Assembly (NCBI RefSeq): GCF_913776295.1
Contig: NZ_CAJYOJ010000073.1
Location: 1 to 64,000, forward strand
From: an uncultured Pedobacter sp.
GTDB taxonomy: Bacteria > Bacteroidota > Bacteroidia > Sphingobacteriales > Sphingobacteriaceae
Reading direction: 5' to 3'
Length of the DNA stretch: 64,000 bases
Shown here one piece after another: positions 43,846-51,802 of the stretch (positions are counted from its first letter, which is position 1; the number at the start of each line of letters is the position of its first letter). Below the pieces are notes generated by a model. It was not told the origin of the DNA. It did not search any database and was given only the letters and a program-made list of their open reading frames with translations. The position numbers and the translations under genes were made by a program.

Positions 43846-43868
43846 ATTTGTGTTTATTTTACGCAAAC
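43846..43868. promoter_or_regulatory. NrtR-type operator upstream of prs (site 2)
   Basis: The same 8-7-8 layout (ATTTGTGT and ACGCAAAC). It overlaps the last codons of nrtR and is centred 53 bp from site 1, about five helical turns. Confidence 0.75.
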
Positions 43869-44551
43869 CTAATATCAAACTGGAAATTTTCTTTTAGAAG
43901 TTGATTATATTTTTTCTTATCGAAAGTAAAAAGTTTGCCCGGACGACCACTAGCACCCATTTTTACCACTTTGTTAGTTTCTTTAACAATTCCAAAACTC
44001 AGGATTTTTTTTCTGAAATTTCTCCGGTCAATATCCCTCTCCAAAATGGAATAGTATAAATTCTCCAGGTCGGAGAAGAGAAATTCGTGATCTAACAAAT
44101 CGAAACCAATCGGCTGATAGGTCAATTTACTTTTTAAACGTTGATGGGCAAGTTTAACCATTTCATTATGATCGTAACCTAATGCCGGCACCTGCGCTAC
44201 CGGAAACCATTTGGCATCTTTGGCATCGGTATCGGCTTTCAATACAAAATTTTTAGGATTCACCAGGGCAAAATAGGCCACAGAAATGACCCTAAACCGC
44301 TCGTCCCGTTTTACGTTGTCGCCAAAAGTTGCCAATTGCTCCAGGTAATTTACAGTTATGCCTGCTTCTTCCTTAAGCTCACGTTCCACTGCGGTAATTA
44401 AAGGCTCATCGTCCAAAATAAATCCACCTGGAAGCACCCACCGATCGGCCAGTTTACCAAATCGCTGTTGAACAGCCAATACATAAAGCGTTCCCTTTTC
44501 ATAACCAAAGACAATGGCATCAACAGCAATTTTAATATTTTGATCGATCAT
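43859..44551 (-). CDS. nrtR: NrtR-type Nudix regulator
   Basis: From ATG 44551 this 230-residue protein has a complete Nudix box at residues 43-65 (GX5EX7REUXEEXGU satisfied) and a C-terminal winged-helix region (NFRKKILSFGIVKETNKVVKM, GRPGKLFTFDK). NrtR proteins repress NAD-synthesis genes and are released by ADP-ribose. Operators of one kind lie at its own promoter and at the prs operon behind it, so it probably controls both. An intact Nudix box means hydrolase activity is also possible. The longer frame to 44596 was rejected because it would cover the operator. Confidence 0.9.
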   Translation of the reverse strand: MIDQNIKIAVDAIVFGYEKGTLYVLAVQQRFGKLADRWVLPGGFILDDEPLITAVERELKEEAGITVNYLEQLATFGDNVKRDERFRVISVAYFALVNPKNFVLKADTDAKDAKWFPVAQVPALGYDHNEMVKLAHQRLKSKLTYQPIGFDLLDHEFLFSDLENLYYSILERDIDRRNFRKKILSFGIVKETNKVVKMGASGRPGKLFTFDKKKYNQLLKENFQFDIRFA

Positions 44552-44557
44552 TATTAA

Positions 44558-44580
44558 GTTTGTGTAAAAACAACACAAAT
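44558..44580. promoter_or_regulatory. NrtR-type operator at nrtR promoter (site 3)
   Basis: A palindrome with GTTTGTGT and ACACAAAT around 7 nt, between the nrtR ATG and a TAAATTTG -7 box at 44576-44583 on the minus strand. This suggests autoregulation. Confidence 0.8.
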
Positions 44581-44583
44581 TTA
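44576..44583 (-). promoter_or_regulatory. Bacteroidota -7 box for nrtR
   Basis: TAAATTTG fits TAnnTTTG and overlaps operator site 3. Confidence 0.5.
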
Positions 44584-44624
44584 ATACTTTTATCATAAAA
44601 GACCGAACGCCATAGCTTAATTTC

Positions 44625-46187
44625 CTACCTAAATTTCTTCATAGCAGCCCAGAGTTTATCATCCATACCATAAATATCAGGACGGTATTCGATCTGATTA
44701 TGTTGAGGCCAGGCCGTAATGTAGGTAATCAGTAAAGGCACAGGTTTCTTTGGCCCGAACCAGGCGGGCTTTAATTGAAAGGCCTTGGTTGTATCTGCCT
44801 TTTGGGCCAGGCGTTTTTTATACCATTTTATATGGGTACTATCTATTGGAGGTAAGTCAACCTCTGCCCTAAGTTTGTCATAAGTATAAGAATCTTTCAC
44901 CAAAAGTTCAGCAAATTCAAGTGGTTTTTCGACGCGTACACAACCATGACTGATGGCCCGGTTCGTCAGGTTAAATCCGTTCTTGTTATTGGTATCGTGG
45001 AGGTAAATACTTGAGCTGTTATCAAAGATAAATTTAAATTTTCCTAAGGCATTTCCTCCTCCAGATCCCTGCTTAAATCTGAACGGTAATTTATCACGGG
45101 AATACCTTCTCCAGTTGATCGTATCAGGCTCTCCAATCAGCTTGTCTTTATAGTATACTTTAATGTTACTGTTCGACAAATAATAGGGGTCTTTTCTGGC
45201 CATCCAATAGATCTCACTTTGCGCAATACTTACTGGAATATTCCATACCGGATTGGCCTGAATGGAACTGATTTTACTGAATAATAATGGGGTCTCATGG
45301 TTCTTCGGTTTATCATCTAGATTACCCGATTTTGCAAAGGCTTTTAGCTTCTCTTCGTAGTCTTTTTCACGCCTCCCGCCTACGCATACTTTCATGGTAA
45401 TCAGGGTATCCTTTTGATCAAACCAGGTCAACCTAAAATCAGGAATATTTACCTGCACATAATTGCCTCCCGTCTCCGGCATTCTCCAACGAAAACGCTC
45501 CATATTCAATGATAAAATCCGCTTTTCAGTTTCTGAATTTGCATTTAAATAAGCAGCTTGCAAAGCCCGGTACTGAGCTGATTTCGGCTGAACAGTTCTT
45601 AGGGTATCAACTAAGCTTTTACCCGATAAAAGATTAATCATTCCAAAACTATCAGGACGCTTAACTTTGATGTAGTAACGTGAAAAAATCGTCCGGGGAT
45701 TTACTAAACCATATTTAAGATAGTTATTATAATTGAGGTAAGCATTTACAGATAATAGTTCCAATCTCGCAATTACAGGATAACTTTCCTGCACTTTTTT
45801 AAACTTATTGGCTGTTAACTCGGCCAGCAAACCTTTAATTTCATCTACCTTAAAGATTTTTGGGTTAAATCCATGTACCCTGCTTTGATCTAAATAACTC
45901 ACTAAGGTATCTAACTGGCCATTGATGTAGAATTGCGTAACCAATCTAGGTTGCGTATTATTAATCGCGTAGAAAGCTTTTATGGATTTAGGATTTACGA
46001 ATTTACCCGAAAGACTGTCCATTGTTTTCACAAAAACGCTATCGTAAGCTACAGTATCAAAATCTTTATAAATCTTATTTTTGAAATGTTCAGCGAGTAC
46101 TTTACCAATCTCCGGTGGGCTTTTAAACCACCCACATGCAGATATAACTAAAATTAAGGGCAGAATAAGAAAGTGAAACTTTTTCAA
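44625..46187 (-). CDS. L,D-transpeptidase lipoprotein (YkuD family)
   Basis: This 520-residue lipoprotein has lipobox VISAC (Cys 18), a helical N-terminal region with a putative peptidoglycan-binding part (YLDQSRVHGFNPKIF), then the YkuD domain with the catalytic motif SHGCVRVEKP. It cross-links or modifies peptidoglycan in the periplasm. The length matches the long WcfB/YcbB-like class. It is a single minus-strand gene behind the NAD cluster. Confidence 0.93.
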   Translation of the reverse strand: MKKFHFLILPLILVISACGWFKSPPEIGKVLAEHFKNKIYKDFDTVAYDSVFVKTMDSLSGKFVNPKSIKAFYAINNTQPRLVTQFYINGQLDTLVSYLDQSRVHGFNPKIFKVDEIKGLLAELTANKFKKVQESYPVIARLELLSVNAYLNYNNYLKYGLVNPRTIFSRYYIKVKRPDSFGMINLLSGKSLVDTLRTVQPKSAQYRALQAAYLNANSETEKRILSLNMERFRWRMPETGGNYVQVNIPDFRLTWFDQKDTLITMKVCVGGRREKDYEEKLKAFAKSGNLDDKPKNHETPLLFSKISSIQANPVWNIPVSIAQSEIYWMARKDPYYLSNSNIKVYYKDKLIGEPDTINWRRYSRDKLPFRFKQGSGGGNALGKFKFIFDNSSSIYLHDTNNKNGFNLTNRAISHGCVRVEKPLEFAELLVKDSYTYDKLRAEVDLPPIDSTHIKWYKKRLAQKADTTKAFQLKPAWFGPKKPVPLLITYITAWPQHNQIEYRPDIYGMDDKLWAAMKKFR

Positions 46188-46263
46188 AAGCGTAGAATTT
46201 TAATATAAAATAAACTTTAATGATAATAAAAACAGCATAATGGCAAATTAAGTGCCATTATTT

Positions 46264-46293
46264 TTTGTTTTACCAAATCAAACACTATATTTG
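46264..46293 (+). promoter_or_regulatory. Promoter of the his operon
   Basis: TTTG at 46264-46267 and TATATTTG at 46286-46293 fit the Bacteroidota -33/-7 consensus with an 18-nt gap. Transcription would begin near 46300 and give a leader of about 160 nt. Confidence 0.7.
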
Positions 46294-46337
46294 CCAGCGC
46301 TTATCAGCTAACGTATTGATACTGGCAGAAATAATTT

Positions 46338-46385
46338 ATGAATTTAACTTTGAACCATCACTTACATTTACACCATCGCCGATAG
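46338..46385 (+). CDS. hisL: His operon leader peptide
   Basis: A 15-codon frame reads M N L T L N H H L H L H H R R. Five of 15 residues are His, with a tag-type stop at 46383-46385. It lies downstream of the promoter and ahead of a hairpin and a terminator, the layout of a His attenuator. A stalled ribosome at the His codons when His-tRNA is scarce would favour read-through into hisG. Confidence 0.88.
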   Translation: MNLTLNHHLHLHHRR

Positions 46386-46424
46386 GCGATATGATATGTT
46401 TGTTTTGTACTTCAAAACTTTTTT
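46375..46424 (+). terminator. His attenuator hairpins
   Basis: Two structures follow the leader: ATCGCC/GGCGAT (46375-46380 with 46385-46390) and GTTTTG/CAAAAC (46402-46407 with 46413-46418) with T run 46419-46424. The second fits a weak intrinsic terminator. The alternative antiterminator was not worked out. Confidence 0.65.
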
Positions 46425-46462
46425 CCGTAAAATAATTTCCTGTTCACTCTATATTCAATACT

Positions 46463-47314
46463 TTGAAAACACTTAAAATTGCTATCCAAAAATCGGGTAG
46501 GTTAAACGAAAAATCTGTAGAAATACTTAAAAACTGTGGTTTATCTTTCGAAAACTACAAAAGTTCACTCATCTCCACTGTTACCAATTTTCCTTTAGAA
46601 ATCCTTTTCCTGCGCGATGATGATATTCCTGAATATGTACAGGATGGCATTGCCGACCTGGGTATAGTTGGCGAAAATGTGATTGTAGAAACCAAAGCTG
46701 AAGTAGATTATCTGCAAAAATTAGGCTTTGGGAAATGCACCTTAAAAATTGCCGTTCAGGCTACCAGTAACATCCAAAAACTGGAAGAGTTAAACGGTAA
46801 AGCGATCGCTACTTCTTATCCGGTAATCCTCGAAAAATTTTTACAGGAAAAAGGTATAACATCTGACATCAGAACCATTTCAGGATCGGTAGAAATTGGT
46901 CCGGGTTTAGGATTAAGCGATGCCATTTTTGACATCGTTTCGACAGGCGGAACATTAAAAAGTAATGGCCTGAAACCATTTGCTGACGTCATGCAATCTG
47001 AAGCCGTTTTAATCGGAAATAAGGCTATAGCCAACAATCCGGAGGTTGCAGAATTATTGCAACGTATCCGCTCTGTACTGAGTGCAAAATCAAACAAATA
47101 TGTGGTGCTGAACGTATCGAAAGACAACCTCCAAAAAGTAGTTGATTTATTGCCAGGCGTAAAAAGTCCTACCGTGGTTCCACTCTTCGAACCGAACTGG
47201 GTAGCCGTTCATTCCGTAATTGCCGAGGAAGATTTCTGGGACAAAATCAACAGCCTGAAAGCTGCGGGTGCCGAAGGTATTTTGGTAATGCCAATTGAGA
47301 AAATAATACGATAA
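46463..47314 (+). CDS. hisG: ATP phosphoribosyltransferase, long form
   Basis: This 283-residue protein starts with TTG (KTLKIAIQKSGRLNEKS) and has the HisG-long pattern with a C-terminal ACT-like domain. It adds ATP to PRPP in the first and feedback-controlled step of histidine synthesis. The C-terminal part (VAVHSVIAEEDFWDKI) carries the His-binding regulatory domain. It follows the attenuator. The PRPP needed could in part come from the nearby prs, though that is regulated separately. Confidence 0.95.
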   Translation: MKTLKIAIQKSGRLNEKSVEILKNCGLSFENYKSSLISTVTNFPLEILFLRDDDIPEYVQDGIADLGIVGENVIVETKAEVDYLQKLGFGKCTLKIAVQATSNIQKLEELNGKAIATSYPVILEKFLQEKGITSDIRTISGSVEIGPGLGLSDAIFDIVSTGGTLKSNGLKPFADVMQSEAVLIGNKAIANNPEVAELLQRIRSVLSAKSNKYVVLNVSKDNLQKVVDLLPGVKSPTVVPLFEPNWVAVHSVIAEEDFWDKINSLKAAGAEGILVMPIEKIIR

Positions 47315-47363
47315 AACTTCAAAAATACCTATTAACTATTAGTTAATTTTAAAATATAAACCA

Positions 47364-48701
47364 TTGAAAATCTACAATTATAAAGATTTATCTAAATCGA
47401 AAATTGAAGAACTGTGTTCCAGACAGATTGAAGATGATAAATTGATTGAAAGTCGTGTTGCCGACATTGTAAAATCAGTAAAAGCAGAAGGTGATAAAGC
47501 CCTTTTTAATTTCGCCAAAGCCTTTGATCAAGTTGAACTGGAAAAACTTTTTTTAGATGGCGAAGAGCTTAAAGCAATTGCAGCCACTATCCCAGCTGAA
47601 GCAAAAAAAGCGATTGATACTGCGTACGAAAACATCAGAAATTTTCACCTTTCGCAGTTGAAAAAAGAAGATAAAGTAGAGACGATGCCAGGTGTAGTTT
47701 GCTGGCGGGAAGCGAGGGCAATTGAAAAGGTTGGACTTTATATTCCGGGGGGAACAGCAGTGTTGCCAAGTACATTTTTAATGCTGGCCACACCAGCACT
47801 TATTGCGGGTTGTAAAGAAATTGTCGTATGCTCTCCGCCACAAAGTGATGCCCGCCTGCCGGACGGACAGGGCAAAACCAATTGTTACCTGGCTTATTGC
47901 GCAGTGTTATTAGGTATCGAAAAAGTATTCCTGATCGGAGGCGCACAGGCAGTAGCTGCTATGGCTTTTGGAACAGAAAGTGTACCACAGGTATATAAGA
48001 TCTTCGGACCTGGCAACCGCTATGTAACCACAGCTAAAACCATGGTTCAAAATAAGGTGGCTATCGATATGCCTGCCGGACCATCGGAAGTATTGGTCAT
48101 TGCTGATGAGACTGCCAATCCGTCATTCGTTGCAGCTGATCTTCTTGCGCAGGCAGAGCATGGTATTGATAGTCAGGCTATTTTATTATCTACCTCTAAC
48201 TATATCATCGCTGAAACCTTAAAAGAAGTTGAAAATCAGCTGGCTATTTTGCCTAGAAAAGACATCGCTGCCAAAGCGATTGCCAATTCATATGCTGTTT
48301 TAACGAAGAATCTTGATGAAGCAATGCAGTTTTCAAATGAATATGCACCAGAACATCTGATATTGGCCACTGAAAACTTTGCAGACATCATACCTTCAAT
48401 CACCAATGCGGGATCAGTCTTTCTTGGCAATTTCACTCCCGAGAGTGTTGGCGATTATGCCTCGGGAACCAACCATACTTTACCAACCAGTGGCTTTGCA
48501 AAGGCTTATTCAGGCGTATCAACAGATGCTTTTTTGAAGAAAATCACTTTTCAGCATTTATCTTCACAAGGCTTGAACAATATTGGCGCTACAGTTGAGA
48601 TACTGGCAGCAGCAGAAGGCTTAGAGGCGCATAAAAATGCGGTGAGTGTTAGATTAAGCCTTGAGTCAAAAGACCGAAGTCAGGAGTCGGAAGATAAATA
48701 A
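47364..48701 (+). CDS. hisD: Histidinol dehydrogenase with in-frame repeat insertion
   Basis: The TTG-start, 445-residue enzyme has NAD/Zn site motifs (PGGTAVLPSTFLMLATPA, IGGAQAVAAMAFGTESVP, FGPGNRYV, AEHGIDSQA, NHTLPTSGFAKAYSG). It oxidises histidinol to histidine in two steps. Residues 160-172 (QSDARLPDGQGKT) sit where homologues have a short loop and are coded by a GC-rich palindrome-like stretch. The last 15 residues are repeat-coded. The core seems intact, so it is probably active. Confidence 0.95.
   Translation: MKIYNYKDLSKSKIEELCSRQIEDDKLIESRVADIVKSVKAEGDKALFNFAKAFDQVELEKLFLDGEELKAIAATIPAEAKKAIDTAYENIRNFHLSQLKKEDKVETMPGVVCWREARAIEKVGLYIPGGTAVLPSTFLMLATPALIAGCKEIVVCSPPQSDARLPDGQGKTNCYLAYCAVLLGIEKVFLIGGAQAVAAMAFGTESVPQVYKIFGPGNRYVTTAKTMVQNKVAIDMPAGPSEVLVIADETANPSFVAADLLAQAEHGIDSQAILLSTSNYIIAETLKEVENQLAILPRKDIAAKAIANSYAVLTKNLDEAMQFSNEYAPEHLILATENFADIIPSITNAGSVFLGNFTPESVGDYASGTNHTLPTSGFAKAYSGVSTDAFLKKITFQHLSSQGLNNIGATVEILAAAEGLEAHKNAVSVRLSLESKDRSQESEDK
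47848..47873 (+). repeat. GC-rich palindromic repeat inside hisD
   Basis: The stretch TGCCCGCCTGCCGGACGGAC begins it and it closes with GGGCA; the outer five bases are a perfect inverted repeat and the centre is a CCGG. Similar GCCTG..CAGGC sequences lie at 26806-26822 and 58064-58102. The insert keeps the reading frame. Confidence 0.6.
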
Positions 48702-48790
48702 GTATAAAGCAAAACCGAAAATAAGATTAAGTCATTTCAATAAATCCTGTAGAAAGTATAACGTATAAGCTTTAGGCCAATGCCAATCCC

Positions 48791-48818
48791 TTTTACCTTT
48801 TACCTTTTACCTTTTACC
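48791..48818 (+). repeat. TTTTACC heptamer repeat (four copies)
   Basis: Four perfect 7-bp units end 7 nt before the hisC ATG at 48826. Copy-number change would alter the 5' leader spacing. Confidence 0.85.
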
Positions 48819-48825
48819 TCAAAAA

Positions 48826-49866
48826 ATGGACATTAACGATTTAGTAAGAGAAAATATAAAAAACCTTCGCCCCTACTCTACCGCAAGGGACGAATTTAAA
48901 GGTCAGGCGTCAGTATTTTTAGATGCCAATGAGAACAGTTATGGTTCACCGCTGCCTGCTAATTATAACCGCTATCCGGATCCTTTACAGCTGGACCTGA
49001 AAGATGCCATAAGCAAAATAAAAGGTGTGCCAATAGAGAATACTTTTTTAGGAAATGGCAGTGATGAAGCAATAGATTTGTTGTTCCGCGCTTTCTGTAA
49101 TCCTGGAAAAGACAATGTAATTGTGCTGCCTCCAACTTACGGAATGTACGAAGTTTCGGCCAATATAAACGATGTAGAAATACGCAAAGTCAGCCTGCTT
49201 CCAAACTTCCAGTTGGACATGGAAAAAATCGCAGAAACGATTGATAAAAACACCAAATTAATTTTCATTTGTTCACCAAATAATCCGACCGGAAATTCGA
49301 TAAACCGGGAAGATATTGAAACCATTTTAGCCAACTTTAATGGTATCGTTGTAGTGGATGAAGCGTATATTAATTACGCCCGTCAGAAGACCTTTATCCA
49401 GGAGCTAACCGAGTACGCAAACCTCGTGGTTTTGCAAACTTTTTCGAAGGCCTGGGGGCTTGCCGCTTTACGTTTAGGCATGGCTTTTTCTTCGACAAAA
49501 GTGATCGATGTTTTGAACAAAATTAAGCCACCTTATAACATCAATCAGGCCACTCAGGATTTAGCATTTGAAGCGCTAAAAAATATCGTTCAGGTGAACG
49601 ATTGGATTAAAGAATCTGTTGCAGAAAGAGAGCGTTTAAGTAATGCATTAAATACAATAAAAATTGTAAAAAAAGTGTATCCATCTGATGCAAATTTTAT
49701 CCTCGCAGAAGTTACAGATGCGCTTAAAATTTATGATACGTTAGTGGAGCAAGGCATCATCGTACGCGATCGTTCTAAAGTTACCTTATGTGAAGGATGT
49801 TTAAGAATTACGGTAGGCACAAAAGAAGAAAACGACAAGCTGTTAAATGTTCTTGAAAAATTTTAA
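48826..49866 (+). CDS. hisC: Histidinol-phosphate aminotransferase
   Basis: This 346-residue class I/II aminotransferase has the PLP-Lys in LQTFSKAWGLAALRLG, the NPTGNSI segment and the C-terminal Arg (GCLRITVGT). It transfers an amino group to imidazole-acetol phosphate. It is preceded by a TTTTACC repeat rather than a normal ribosome site. The stop is 1 nt before the hisB start. Confidence 0.95.
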   Translation: MDINDLVRENIKNLRPYSTARDEFKGQASVFLDANENSYGSPLPANYNRYPDPLQLDLKDAISKIKGVPIENTFLGNGSDEAIDLLFRAFCNPGKDNVIVLPPTYGMYEVSANINDVEIRKVSLLPNFQLDMEKIAETIDKNTKLIFICSPNNPTGNSINREDIETILANFNGIVVVDEAYINYARQKTFIQELTEYANLVVLQTFSKAWGLAALRLGMAFSSTKVIDVLNKIKPPYNINQATQDLAFEALKNIVQVNDWIKESVAERERLSNALNTIKIVKKVYPSDANFILAEVTDALKIYDTLVEQGIIVRDRSKVTLCEGCLRITVGTKEENDKLLNVLEKF

Positions 49867-49867
49867 G

Positions 49868-51001
49868 ATGAAAAAAATATTATTTATAGACCGGGATGGC
49901 ACTTTAAATATTGAGCCAGATGACGAACAGGTAGATAGTTTTGCGAAGCTTAAATTTTATCCGCGTTCGTTATATTATTTATCGAAAATTGCAGCCGAAC
50001 TGGATTACGAACTGGTGATGGTGACCAACCAGGATGGATTGGGTACACTTTCAAATCCTGAAGAAAATTTTTGGCCGATCCATAATTTCATGCTGGACAC
50101 TTTTGCCGGCGAAGGTGTTCATTTCAGCGAGATTGTAATTGACAGAACTTTTGCAAAAGACAATGCGCCTACCCGAAAACCTGGCACAGCTTTATTGACG
50201 AAATATTTTAGCGAAGATTATGACCTCAAAAACTCTTTCGTCATCGGCGATCGGCTGAACGACGTTATTCTGGCCAAAAATTTAGGAGCAAAAGCAATCT
50301 TTCTTCGCCAGAACGATGCCTTAGGCTCTACAGAAGCGTTAGATAAACATGAAACACTATTGGATGTAATTATTCTGGAAACCAAGAAATGGGAAGATAT
50401 CTATAACTTGCTTAAAGCAGGAAGCCGGAAAATCCATCATGAACGTAAGACCAATGAAACCGACATCACCATTAACCTCGACCTGGACGGAACAGGAAAG
50501 GCTAAAATTGAAACCGGTTTAAACTTTTTTGATCATATGCTTGATCAGATTGCCAGACACGGTAGTGTTGACCTGGAGGTAATGGCAAAAGGTGATTTAC
50601 ATATTGATGAACACCACACTATAGAAGATACCGGTATTGCACTCGGCGAAGCCTTTGCTAAAGGATTGGGTAATAAATTAGGCATCGAAAGGTATGGTTT
50701 TTGCTTACCAATGGACGATTGTTTGGCACAGGTAGCAATTGATTTTGGAGGAAGGAACTGGATCGTTTGGGATGCTGAATTTAAACGTGAAAAAGTAGGT
50801 GATATGCCAACGGAGATGTTTTATCATTTCTTTAAATCATTTAGTGATGCCGCAAAATGCAATTTAAATGTAAAAGCAGAAGGCGATAATGAGCATCATA
50901 AAATTGAAGCTATTTTTAAAGCTTTTGCAAAAGCCATTAAAATGGCGGTTAAACGTGATGCAGAAAAAATGGTATTGCCGAGCACCAAAGGAATGTTATA
51001 A
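49868..51001 (+). CDS. hisB: Bifunctional histidinol-phosphatase / imidazoleglycerol-phosphate dehydratase
   Basis: From ATG 49868 (the frame from 49847 would overlap hisC), this 377-residue protein fuses an N-terminal HAD histidinol-phosphatase (FIDRDGTLNIEP, VTNQDGLGT) and a C-terminal dehydratase with metal-ligand segments LNFFDHMLDQIARHG, DEHHTIEDTGIALGEA and EGDNEHHKIEAIFKAFAKA. It carries out steps six and eight of the pathway. It is the usual fused form in Bacteroidota. Confidence 0.96.
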   Translation: MKKILFIDRDGTLNIEPDDEQVDSFAKLKFYPRSLYYLSKIAAELDYELVMVTNQDGLGTLSNPEENFWPIHNFMLDTFAGEGVHFSEIVIDRTFAKDNAPTRKPGTALLTKYFSEDYDLKNSFVIGDRLNDVILAKNLGAKAIFLRQNDALGSTEALDKHETLLDVIILETKKWEDIYNLLKAGSRKIHHERKTNETDITINLDLDGTGKAKIETGLNFFDHMLDQIARHGSVDLEVMAKGDLHIDEHHTIEDTGIALGEAFAKGLGNKLGIERYGFCLPMDDCLAQVAIDFGGRNWIVWDAEFKREKVGDMPTEMFYHFFKSFSDAAKCNLNVKAEGDNEHHKIEAIFKAFAKAIKMAVKRDAEKMVLPSTKGML

Positions 51002-51207
51002 GAAAGGTGGAAGGCTGAAAGGTTTAAGGCGGAGGGTTTAACGTCCATCCGTTGTTAAATAAACGCGATAGAGCTGAATAGCCCGCAGCGTAGCGAGGAC
51101 TATAAGCGATAGCGGGACTACAGGCCCTATGAAAAACTGACTTTCATTTTCAAATTTTATAAAAAGTGTCTTGTCTTGATACTCGATACTAAATACTTGA
51201 TACTAAT
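51002..51207. repeat. Intergenic repeats between hisB and hisH
   Basis: The gap holds three kinds of repeat: purine-rich AGGTGGAAGG (51002-51040), an imperfect palindrome TAGCCCGC ... GCGGGACTA (about 51080-51121), and a GATACTxGATACT tandem just before the hisH start (51178-51206). No coding frame is seen. Confidence 0.6.
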
Positions 51208-51801
51208 ATGGTTGGAATTATAAACTACGGAGCAGGCAATATTTTCTCACTTACCGCAGCATTAGACCGCTTAAGTGTGACCTACGGCATGGTCAATACA
51301 GAAAATGACCTTGAAAAATACAGCCACATCATCATCCCTGGTGTTGGCCATGCAGGTGCTGCAATGGAAAAACTAAAGGGGACAGGTCTGGTCGAAGCCA
51401 TTAAAAAACTGATCAAACCCGTGCTTGGTATCTGTGTAGGCATGCAGCTCATCACTGAACATTCTGAAGAGGGTGATGCAGCGCTTCTAAATATCGTTCC
51501 GGTGAAAACCAAAAAATTCGATAAGTCGCTGAACATCAAAATCCCCCATATGGGCTGGAATGCCGTGAGGCCAAAAAACAGTTTATTATTTAAAGGCATT
51601 GAAGATAATACACAATTTTACTTCGTGCATTCGTACTTTATTGAATATAACCCTACTTTTGATATCGCATCTGCTGATTATGGTTTGAAGTTTTCAGCAG
51701 CGGTACAAAAAGATAATTTTTACGGCGTTCAGTTTCATCCCGAAAAATCGGGAAAAGCCGGAGAACTAGTATTAAAAAATTTTTCAAACTTAAGCTTATA
51801 A
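51208..51801 (+). CDS. hisH: Imidazole glycerol phosphate synthase glutaminase subunit
   Basis: This 197-residue class I glutamine amidotransferase has nucleophile Cys in GICVGMQ, His/Glu in VQFHPEKSG and the oxyanion segment PGVGHAG. It hydrolyses glutamine and passes ammonia through the HisF barrel. It lies 1 nt before hisA. Its partner HisF carries an N-terminal extension in this genome. Confidence 0.96.
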   Translation: MVGIINYGAGNIFSLTAALDRLSVTYGMVNTENDLEKYSHIIIPGVGHAGAAMEKLKGTGLVEAIKKLIKPVLGICVGMQLITEHSEEGDAALLNIVPVKTKKFDKSLNIKIPHMGWNAVRPKNSLLFKGIEDNTQFYFVHSYFIEYNPTFDIASADYGLKFSAAVQKDNFYGVQFHPEKSGKAGELVLKNFSNLSL

Positions 51802-51802
51802 A

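Noticed and set aside
37538..44551. Prophage
   Set aside because: Prs and NadV are phage-like, but no structural, integrase or lysis genes are present.
49847..49867. Longer hisB start overlapping hisC
   Set aside because: The ATG at 49868 gives the normal MKKILFIDRDG start 1 nt after hisC stop.
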